Shown here: one piece after another, positions 55,920-64,000 of the stretch
How positions within the stretch are numbered: the stretch's first letter is position 1
Layout: every line of letters begins with the position of its first letter
Origin: Streptomyces dengpaensis
GTDB lineage: Bacteria; Actinomycetota; Actinomycetes; Streptomycetales; Streptomycetaceae
Assembly (NCBI RefSeq): GCF_002946835.1
Contig: NZ_CP026652.1
Location: 6,510,001-6,574,000 of the forward strand
DNA length: 64,000 bases
Direction: 5' to 3'
Made by a program: the position numbers and the translations under genes
The notes under the pieces: generated by a model
What the model was told of the DNA's origin: nothing
Seen by the model: only the letters and a program-made list of their open reading frames with translations
The model's database searches: none

Positions 55920-57694
55920 GCCCCTGCCTTGGTGACGCCGACGGTGGTGTCGGGCAGGCCTTGTTCGGGGATGTCGAGTTGGCCGGTCTCGTGGAATTCG
56001 AGTTGGCGGCGGCGGTTGGCGATGATGCCTTCGGGGCGGAAGCGCATGAGGATGACGAGTGCGATGCCGAAGGCGAGGAGCTGGTACTCCTTGAGGAAGC
56101 TGAGCTTCTCGGGGAGGAGGTAGAGCAGGGTGGCGCCGAGGATGGGTCCGTTGACGGTGCCCATGCCGCCGAGGACGACGGCGGCGAGCAGGAAGGCGGA
56201 GTTCGGGGGCACGGAGCCGGCGAACTGGTACGGGGCCGGGTTGACGCTGTAGCCGACGTGGGCGCTGACGGTTCCGGCGAGGCCTGCCAGTGAGGCACCC
56301 AGCGCGAAGGCGATGAGTTTGACGCGGAAGCCGTTGATGCCCATGGCGGTGGCGGCGGTTTCGTCTTCGCGGATGGCGATCCAGGAGCGGCCGATGCGGG
56401 AGTCGGCGGCGCGGTTGAAGACGATCACGACGAGCGCGGTGATGAGCAGCATCAGGAGGAAGTAGTTCGCGAATCGGCCGAGGGTGATTCCGCCGCCGAC
56501 GTCGTGGCTGCTTCCGAAGTTGAACCCGAAGATGTTGAGGTCGGGGATCATGGAGATGCCGTTGGGGCCGTTGGTGATGTTGGGCCCGGAGGAGCCGTCC
56601 ATGTTGTTGACGGCGATGCGGAAGATTTCTCCGAAGCCGAGGGTGACGATGGCGAGGTAGTCGCCGCGCAGTCGCAGGGTTGGGGCGCCGATGAGGACGC
56701 CGAAGACGAGCGATGCGGCCATGCCGGTGAGCATGGCGGCCCAGAAGGGGAATTGGACGCCGGAGAAGCGGGAGAACTCGGAGCCGGAGACGAGGGCTGC
56801 GGCGTAGGCGCCGACGCCGAGGAAGGCGACGTATCCGAGGTCGAGGAGTCCGGTGAGGCCGACGACGATGTTGAGGCCGAGGGCGACGGTGGCGACGACG
56901 AGGATGTTGACGCCGAGGTTGGCGTTGTGTTCGTCGTTTTCGACGAAGGGGAAGATGGCCGCGGCGAGGAATGCCATGGAGGTGGCGAATCCCTTGTGGC
57001 GGGCGTTGAGTTGGGCGAAGCGGTCGAAGAGTCCGGCGGTGAGCAGGGCCCAGGCGCCGAAGACGACGAGGAGGAGGTAGCCGAGGAACGTTTCGCTTGC
57101 TTCGGGGTCGACGCCGATGCCGTAGGTGAAGACGATGAGGGCGGTGGCGGTGGCGGCGGTGATGACGAGGCGTTCGCCCCAGGCGGGGAGTTTGGCGGCC
57201 GGGGGGATGGTGTCCGGCTTGGTGACGTAGTCCTTGAAGGTGTCGCCGGGCTTGGGGAGTGCGAGGGCGCCGATGAGGGCGGTCAGCGAGCCGACGGCGG
57301 CGATGTAGGCGCCGGGGTCGAGGGCGATGAGGCCCTTGAGGTCGACGGCGATGGCGATGGCGCTGAACCAGCTGACGGCGAACGCGGAGGCGGCGGCGAG
57401 GACGACGGGCTGGGTGGCGCCTGCGGGGTTGAGCCAGCCGAGGCCGCGGATGTTGAAGAGGGTGAGGGCGTAGAGAAGGGTGAGGGCGCCGGCGACGAGG
57501 TCGAGGGTCTGGAGTCCGGCCGGGGAGCCGTAGTAGGTGAGGTCCCCGGGGAAGTCGGACGAGTAGGTCCAGGCCATGAAGGTGCTGGCGATGGTGGCGA
57601 TGGCGCCGATGGCGATGAGGGCGCGGGCGGCGGTCTGCGGGAGTGCGATGAGGCCGCGGGCGTTGGTGGTTTCGGTGGTTGCCATGGTGCTCAC
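55916..57694 (-). CDS. livM: Branched-chain amino-acid ABC transporter permease LivM, extended
   Basis: 592 aa membrane protein, longer than the 320-420 aa usual in other bacteria. The C-terminal ~320 residues carry the permease core (GLNIVVGLTGLLDLGYVAFLGVGAYAAAL and RIGRSWIAIREDETAA, the coupling-helix EAA-like loop). The N-terminal ~270 residues are an extra set of TM helices common in actinobacterial LivM. GTG 57694 overlaps the livH stop as GTGA. Confidence 0.93.
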   Translation of the reverse strand: MSTMATTETTNARGLIALPQTAARALIAIGAIATIASTFMAWTYSSDFPGDLTYYGSPAGLQTLDLVAGALTLLYALTLFNIRGLGWLNPAGATQPVVLAAASAFAVSWFSAIAIAVDLKGLIALDPGAYIAAVGSLTALIGALALPKPGDTFKDYVTKPDTIPPAAKLPAWGERLVITAATATALIVFTYGIGVDPEASETFLGYLLLVVFGAWALLTAGLFDRFAQLNARHKGFATSMAFLAAAIFPFVENDEHNANLGVNILVVATVALGLNIVVGLTGLLDLGYVAFLGVGAYAAALVSGSEFSRFSGVQFPFWAAMLTGMAASLVFGVLIGAPTLRLRGDYLAIVTLGFGEIFRIAVNNMDGSSGPNITNGPNGISMIPDLNIFGFNFGSSHDVGGGITLGRFANYFLLMLLITALVVIVFNRAADSRIGRSWIAIREDETAATAMGINGFRVKLIAFALGASLAGLAGTVSAHVGYSVNPAPYQFAGSVPPNSAFLLAAVVLGGMGTVNGPILGATLLYLLPEKLSFLKEYQLLAFGIALVILMRFRPEGIIANRRRQLEFHETGQLDIPEQGLPDTTVGVTKAGA

Positions 57695-58623
57695 GCCCTG
57701 TCCGCGACGCGTTCGCCGACCAGGCCTTGTGGTCTGAACAGCAGTACGAGGATGAGGAGGACGAAGGCCCAGACGGAGGCCCAGCCGCCGCCGCCGAGCT
57801 GCTGCATGCCGGGGATGCCGTCGATGTAGCTGGTGGCCATGGTTTCGGCGAGGCCGAGGACGAGGCCGCCGATCATGGCGCCGTAGATGTTGCCGATACC
57901 GCCGAGTACGGCTGCGGTGAAGGCTTTGAGGCCCATCTGGAAGCCCATGTCGTATTTGATCTGTCCGTAGCGCAGGCCGTAGGCGACGGCGGCGATGGCG
58001 GCGAAGAGGCCGCCGATCGCGAAGGCGATCACGATGATGCGGTTGGTGTCGATGCCCATGAGCTGGGCGGTGTCCGGGTCCTGTGCGGTGGCCTGCATGG
58101 CGCGGCCGGTGCGGGAGAAGCTGACGAAGAGGGCGAGGGCTGCCATGCAGAGGGGGGCGGCGATGATGACGAAGACGGAGCCGCTGCTGATGCTGATGGA
58201 GCCGAGGTGCCAGGGGCCGAAGTCCAGTTGCGGGAAGTTGCGGTCGGTCTTGGCGTCCGGGTACGCGTTGAAGACGATCTGCTGGAGTGCGAGGGAGAGA
58301 CCGATGGCGGTGATGAGGGGGGCGAGGCGTGGTGCTCCGCGTAGTGGTCGGTAGGCGAAGCGTTCGGCCCCGACGGCGATGAGGACGGCGACGAGTCCGC
58401 CGCCTATGAGCATCGCTGGGAGGGCTATCCACATGGATGTGCCGTCGGGCAGGACGTAGAAGTAGACCGTGAGTGCGCCGAAGCCGCCGGTCATGAAGAT
58501 CTCGCCGTGGGCGAAGTTGATGAGCTGGACGATGCCGTACACCATCGTGTAGCCGATGGCGATCAGCCCGTACATCGAGCCGAGGAACAGCCCGTTGGCC
58601 AGCTGCTGCGGCAGGGTGTTCAC
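57691..58623 (-). CDS. livH: Branched-chain amino-acid ABC transporter permease LivH
   Basis: 310 aa, about eight TM helices. QLANGLFLGSMYGLIAIGYT, NFAHGEIFMTGGF and the EAA-like loop FSRTGRAMQATAQDPDTAQLMG mark LivH. GTG 58623. Separated from livJ by a 301-bp gap that contains a MITE-like element, so livHMGF may have its own promoter or rely on readthrough. Confidence 0.95.
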   Translation of the reverse strand: MNTLPQQLANGLFLGSMYGLIAIGYTMVYGIVQLINFAHGEIFMTGGFGALTVYFYVLPDGTSMWIALPAMLIGGGLVAVLIAVGAERFAYRPLRGAPRLAPLITAIGLSLALQQIVFNAYPDAKTDRNFPQLDFGPWHLGSISISSGSVFVIIAAPLCMAALALFVSFSRTGRAMQATAQDPDTAQLMGIDTNRIIVIAFAIGGLFAAIAAVAYGLRYGQIKYDMGFQMGLKAFTAAVLGGIGNIYGAMIGGLVLGLAETMATSYIDGIPGMQQLGGGGWASVWAFVLLILVLLFRPQGLVGERVADRA

Positions 58624-58723
58624 CGCATGGCCTCCATGTGGTGGGGAGAGTGTTGAGCAGGGCGTATGAAGCGGGCCGCGCGGTGACGTGTGGTCTTGGC
58701 CGCGCGGCCCTGGGGTGGTGCTG

Positions 58724-58910
58724 GGGGCCTGTCCAGCGGATCAGACCGGGGCCGCGGGGTCTGGCACGCACATCTGCGGCGTTGTCGTTGGTCGCCGACG
58801 CTCCGCGTCGACTCCCTCCTCCGCCTTGCAGCTGCACGCACCAGACCCCGCTCACCTGTGCCTGTCAGGCACCGTGGCCTGGAGTCGGCCTGATCCGCCG
58901 GACAGGCCCC
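58724..58910. mobile_element. MITE-like element with 24-bp inverted ends between livJ and livH
   Basis: GGGGCCTGTCCAGCGGATCA (58724 on) and its near-complement TGATCCGCCGGACAGGCCCC (ending 58910) match at all but two positions of 24. Inside are CGACGCTCCGCGTCG and GCACCGTGGCC palindromic words but no ORF. The same type of end is found on small elements elsewhere in Streptomyces, from memory. The gap 58624-58723 shows nothing further beyond a CCGCGCGG palindrome. Confidence 0.7.
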
Positions 58911-58924
58911 GCGGCGTGAAGGGC

Positions 58925-60145
58925 TTAGCCGTTGAACGTGCCGCTCTTGACGGCCTTCCACTCGCCCTTGACGACCTGGTAGACGGTGAGCTGCTTGTTG
59001 GTGGTGTCGCCGTATTCGTCGAAGGAGACGGGTCCTGCGATGCCGTCGAACTTGGTGTTCTGGACTTCGGCGACGATCTGGGCGCGGGCGTCGTCGGGGA
59101 CCTTGCCGTCCTTCACGACGTTGCCGATGGCCTTGATGATGGCGGTGGCGGCGTCGTAGGAGTAGCCGCCGTAGGTGCCGTAGTCGCCCTTGAGGCCGGA
59201 GGCCTTGTACTTCTTGATGAAGTCGGCGGCGGAGGGCAGGGAGTCGACGGGCTGGCCGACGGAGGTGACGAGGTCGCCTTCGGAGGTCTTGCCGGCGGTC
59301 TCGATGTAGGTCGGGGTGAACATGCCGTCACCGCCGAAGAGCGGGATCTTGGCTCCGCCGTCCTTGAGCTGCTTGGTGAGCTTCTCGGACTCGTCGTACT
59401 GGCCGCCGTAGTAGACGAGGTCGGCCTTGGAGTTCTTGATCTTGGTGACGAGGGCGGAGAAGTCGGTGTCGCCGGTGTTGACGTGGTCTTCGCCGGCGAC
59501 CTTGCCGCCGGCCTTGGTGAAGCCGGCCTTGAAGAGCTTGGCGAGGCCGGCGCCGTAGGTCTGCTTGTCGTCGACGACGAAGACCTTGCGCTTCTTGAGC
59601 GTGTTGTAGGCGTAGTCGGCCGCGAAGCCGCCCTGGAGGGCGTCGGTGGTGGCGGTGCGGAAGTACGTCTTGAAGGGGCGCGTCTTCGATGTCTGCCAGT
59701 TCTTGCCCTGGGTGAGCTCGGGCGCCGTGTTGGACGGCGAGATCTCGACCAGGTTGGCGGTGGCGAAGACCTGCTGCATCTGGGTGGCGACGCCGGAGTT
59801 GAGCGGGCCGACGACGCCGAGGACCTTCTCGTTCTGGACGAGCTGGGTGGCGTTCTGCTGGCCGCTGGCCGGGATGGCCTTGTCGTCGAGAGCGAGGACC
59901 TTGAAGGTCACGCCGGGGACGGTGTTGTTCTTGTTGGCGTCGTCGACGGCGATCTGGACGCCGCCCTGGATGCCGAGGCCCGTGGCGGAGTTCTGACCGG
60001 TCAGCGGCGCGTCGACGCCGATGATGATTTCGGTCTTCTTGCTGCTCTCGCTGTCCCCGCCCTCATCGCGCGATCCGCAGGCGGTCAGCGTGAGTGCTCC
60101 CGTGGTGAGCACGGAGGTGAGTATGACCAAAGAACGGTGTCGCAC
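58925..60145 (-). CDS. livJ: Branched-chain amino-acid-binding lipoprotein LivJ
   Basis: 406 aa periplasmic-binding-fold type I lipoprotein. Signal peptide with lipobox LTLTACG (Cys near residue 23), acid linker, then the binding domain (IIIGVDAPLTGQNSATGLG, VVGPLNSGVATQM, YGGYSYDAATAIIKAI). Captures Leu/Ile/Val outside the membrane for LivHMGF. GTG 60145. It is the first gene of the operon in transcription order. Confidence 0.94.
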   Translation of the reverse strand: MRHRSLVILTSVLTTGALTLTACGSRDEGGDSESSKKTEIIIGVDAPLTGQNSATGLGIQGGVQIAVDDANKNNTVPGVTFKVLALDDKAIPASGQQNATQLVQNEKVLGVVGPLNSGVATQMQQVFATANLVEISPSNTAPELTQGKNWQTSKTRPFKTYFRTATTDALQGGFAADYAYNTLKKRKVFVVDDKQTYGAGLAKLFKAGFTKAGGKVAGEDHVNTGDTDFSALVTKIKNSKADLVYYGGQYDESEKLTKQLKDGGAKIPLFGGDGMFTPTYIETAGKTSEGDLVTSVGQPVDSLPSAADFIKKYKASGLKGDYGTYGGYSYDAATAIIKAIGNVVKDGKVPDDARAQIVAEVQNTKFDGIAGPVSFDEYGDTTNKQLTVYQVVKGEWKAVKSGTFNG

Positions 60146-60543
60146 GTTGAATCCTCTCCCTGGCGCGGTCCCTCATGGTGAGGGCCGTGTGTCTCGCCGG
60201 GCCGTACTGGGTGAAACAGGCAGTGCAGCAGACGCGCCCGGCGGCGCGGTGACTGGCCGTGACTATAAGCGCAGGTAAGGGGAGTGGGGAGGAGCGCGGG
60301 GAAGGCTGTGACGCTCTTGTTATGCGGTGGGTGTCCTGGCGTTGCGCGGGCTTGAGGAGCGGAGGATTTCGGAAGACCGTCCTGGGGTGACTGCGTGTTC
60401 GCATCGTGAGAACGCCCTGTTCCGGTTCATGGGGTGGAGGGGTTTTCGGCCATGACGGCGGTGGGGGCGGGGCGTTGTGCCGGTTGCGGCGCGGGGGTGC
60501 CGTGGCGTGAACATTGCTTTATTACGCCAGAGGTAACGGACTG
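60146..60543 (-). promoter_or_regulatory. livJ upstream region
   Basis: 398 bp without a convincing gene. On the minus strand TATAGT (60262-60267) is a fair -10 and would leave a leader of about 110 nt to livJ; no clear -35 is seen. A GGTAAC/GTTACC hairpin (60533-60549) at the right end may end the upstream transcript. Confidence 0.3.
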
Positions 60544-61206
60544 TTACCTTCGTGTGAGGTCGCGCCAGGGGTCCCGGGCGGGGGAGGTGGGTGCGGGAGA
60601 GCCCTGGTGGGGGAAGCAGTGGGCGCGCAGGTCGGTCCACAGGTGGTGCGGGTAGGTGCCGCCGAAGACGAAGCTTTGCTGTTGCTGTGAGTTCTTGTTG
60701 CTGAACAGCAGGTCGAGGTGGGGGAGTTCGAGGGCGGGCGGCAGGTCGGCGCACTTGTATACGGAGATGCTGACGGTGATGAGGCGGGGCGATCCGGTCT
60801 TCACTGTCAGTGGCAGCGGGGGTGTGGTGGTGGCGCGCAGCGTGGGGAGTCCTGCGCCGATTTGGTGGATGGTGACGGGGCTGCCGCGGGCGACGTCGAC
60901 CGTGAATCGGTAGGTCAGGGGGGTGGGTGCTCGGCCCTGGTAGTGGAGGGTGGTGACGCCGGCGGGCCAGGGGTAGGGGTTCGGGGTGGCCTGGGTCGCC
61001 GGTGCGGGGCGAAGCGCGAAGAAGGCGGCGGTGGCGGCCGCGGCGACGATCAGGGCCTGGGCGATGCGGCGGCGGGAGCGAGGGAGGGCGGCCCAACGGG
61101 CGGTGGCGGGTGAGGATTTCGACCACAGCAGGTCGGTCGGTGCGTTCTGGTGGGGGCCGTCGGTGTCATCGGGGTGGTACGGCTCGACGGGCCCGATGCC
61201 GGTCAT
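60544..61206 (-). CDS. Membrane-anchored protein of unknown function
   Basis: 220 aa. Pro/Asp-rich N-terminal 50 residues (MTGIGPVEPYHPDDTDGPHQ), one TM helix (RIAQALIVAAAATAAFFAL), then a beta-rich extracytoplasmic domain of about 145 residues (VTTLHYQGRAPTPLTYRFTV, LITVSISVYKCADL, CFPHQGS) with two cysteines that may pair. I do not recognise a family. It lies upstream of livJ in the same direction but with a long gap. Confidence 0.75.
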   Translation of the reverse strand: MTGIGPVEPYHPDDTDGPHQNAPTDLLWSKSSPATARWAALPRSRRRIAQALIVAAAATAAFFALRPAPATQATPNPYPWPAGVTTLHYQGRAPTPLTYRFTVDVARGSPVTIHQIGAGLPTLRATTTPPLPLTVKTGSPRLITVSISVYKCADLPPALELPHLDLLFSNKNSQQQQSFVFGGTYPHHLWTDLRAHCFPHQGSPAPTSPARDPWRDLTRR

Positions 61207-61309
61207 GCTTCACGCTATGCCGGGGGGTGGGGCTTTGCCAATGGGGGGTGGGGGCTGGGGAGTTGGCCGCCGTGTGGGGCCGGCGGCCGAGGGGTGTGAC
61301 GTGCGTTGC

Positions 61310-61380
61310 GGGTGTCAGGTCGTGGGGTGTCAGCTCGCGGTTTCGGGTCGTGGGGTGTCAGGTCGCGGGGTGTCAGCTCG
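61310..61380. repeat. Tandem GGTCGTGGGGTGTCAG repeat after the thioesterase
   Basis: Four imperfect copies of a 17-26-bp word (GGGTGTCAGCTCGCGG, GGGTCGTGGGGTGTCAGG). The last copy runs into the stop codon region of the thioesterase gene. Confidence 0.75.
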
Positions 61381-61834
61381 CGGGTGCGTCCTTGAGGACG
61401 CAGGTGAGGCGAGCGCTGCAGACGCGCTTGTCGTTCTCGTCGGTGATGACGATCTCGTACGTCGCTGAGGTGCGGCCGCGGTGTACGGGGGTGGCGACGC
61501 CGGTGACGAGGCCGGAGCGGACTCCGCGGTGATGGGTGCAGTTCAGGTCGACGCCGACGGCGATCTTGGTGCTGCCGCCGTGGAGCATCGCGCCGACGGA
61601 GCCGATGGTCTCGGCGAGGACGGCGGAGGCGCCTCCGTGGAGGAGACCGTAGGGCTGGGTGTTGCCCTCGACGGGCATGGTGGCGACGACGCGGTCCGCG
61701 GAGGCCTCCATGATCTGGACGCCCATACGGGTGCCGAGGTGGCCCGCGGAGAACAGGGCGGGCAGGTCGACGCCGAGGGCCGCGTACTCGTCGATGACCT
61801 CTTGCGGAAACTTCACGGTGTGCTGCTCGCCCAT
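61373..61834 (-). CDS. PaaI-type hotdog thioesterase
   Basis: 153 aa acyl-CoA thioesterase of the 4HBT/PaaI family. The helix-loop QPYGLLHGGASAVLAETIGS supplies the Asn/Gly oxyanion and the catalytic Glu, and VGVDLNCTHHRGVRSG the substrate loop. Full length. No paa catabolic genes are nearby. A perfect inverted repeat (61899-61918) lies 65 bp upstream and could be its operator. Confidence 0.88.
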   Translation of the reverse strand: MGEQHTVKFPQEVIDEYAALGVDLPALFSAGHLGTRMGVQIMEASADRVVATMPVEGNTQPYGLLHGGASAVLAETIGSVGAMLHGGSTKIAVGVDLNCTHHRGVRSGLVTGVATPVHRGRTSATYEIVITDENDKRVCSARLTCVLKDAPAS

Positions 61835-61898
61835 GGGGCCCGACTCCGTTCGTCGTGGATCGTCTGGTCGTCGATCACTTCGTGGTGTGGATCTCTCT

Positions 61899-61912
61899 GA
61901 CTGAGCAAACGC

Positions 61913-61918
<6 letters not shown>
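61899..61918. promoter_or_regulatory. 8-bp perfect inverted repeat, TetR-operator-like
   Basis: GACTGAGC-AAAC-GCTCAGTC. It overlaps the stop codon of the oxidoreductase (61913-61915) and is upstream of the thioesterase. Shape fits a TetR-type operator; a terminator role is the alternative. Confidence 0.45.

Positions 61919-64000
<2,082 letters not shown>

Noticed and set aside
60434..60655. Small plus-strand gene upstream of livJ
   Set aside because: No ribosome site, overlaps the 3' end of the opposite-strand membrane protein, and composition follows that gene.

Overview
The window is high-GC actinobacterial DNA, almost certainly from a Streptomyces chromosome. The evidence is the strong G/C bias at third codon positions, the many GTG starts with 4-nt ATGA/GTGA stop-start overlaps, and a gene order (trp genes, dsbA-like, lgt, ADP-ribosylglycohydrolase genes, gltBD, chitosanase, pyk, tRNA-Leu, pdtaR, livJHMGF) that I recall as the conserved core region of Streptomyces coelicolor around SCO2008-SCO2039. 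That comparison is from memory and was not run.

Layout. 0-5 kb: trpM-like small gene, a repeat-rich spacer, trpB-trpA, a membrane-anchored DsbA-like thioredoxin and lgt. 5-13.7 kb (minus strand): an overlapping seven-gene operon with four ADP-ribosylglycohydrolase-family genes, then a ribokinase, a family III CoA-transferase and a CitE-like lyase. 13.7-21.4 kb: a MITE-like element, a VIT-type metal transporter and gltBD, with GlnR-like boxes upstream of gltB. 21.4-27.4 kb (minus): a three-gene operon headed by a 1,736-residue caspase-HSP90-type protein, which looks like a conflict or regulated-death system. 27.5-29.3 kb: secreted GH46 chitosanase and a zinc-finger rhomboid protease. 29.5-40.6 kb: a compact cluster matching the mycobacterial/rhodococcal KstR2 regulon for steroid C/D-ring (HIP) breakdown (fadE31, a fadE32-like gene, ipdF, kstR2, fadA6, ipdC, ipdB, ipdA, echA20 and two SDRs), with two KstR2-like operators and an extra SIMPL gene. 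40.8-45.9 kb: zinc metallopeptidase, trypsin, chorismate mutase and aminopeptidase N. 46.1-50.5 kb: an IS110-family element sitting exactly at the start codon of a PLP-decarboxylase/lysine-type N-hydroxylase pair (hydroxamate-siderophore-like chemistry). 50.5-54.2 kb: a second SIMPL protein, pyruvate kinase, a truncated LAGLIDADG-type gene, tRNA-Leu(CAA) and PdtaR. 54.2-60.1 kb (minus): a complete branched-chain amino-acid ABC transporter. 60.5-64 kb: a membrane-anchored protein of unknown function, a PaaI-type thioesterase and a molybdopterin oxidoreductase cut by the window edge.

The most notable items are the caspase-HSP90 operon, the ADP-ribosylglycohydrolase/ribokinase operon, the KstR2-type steroid module, the IS110 insertion that removes a native ribosome binding site, and a dispersed repeat that begins within 7 nt of a stop codon, in fixed orientation, at three separate genes.
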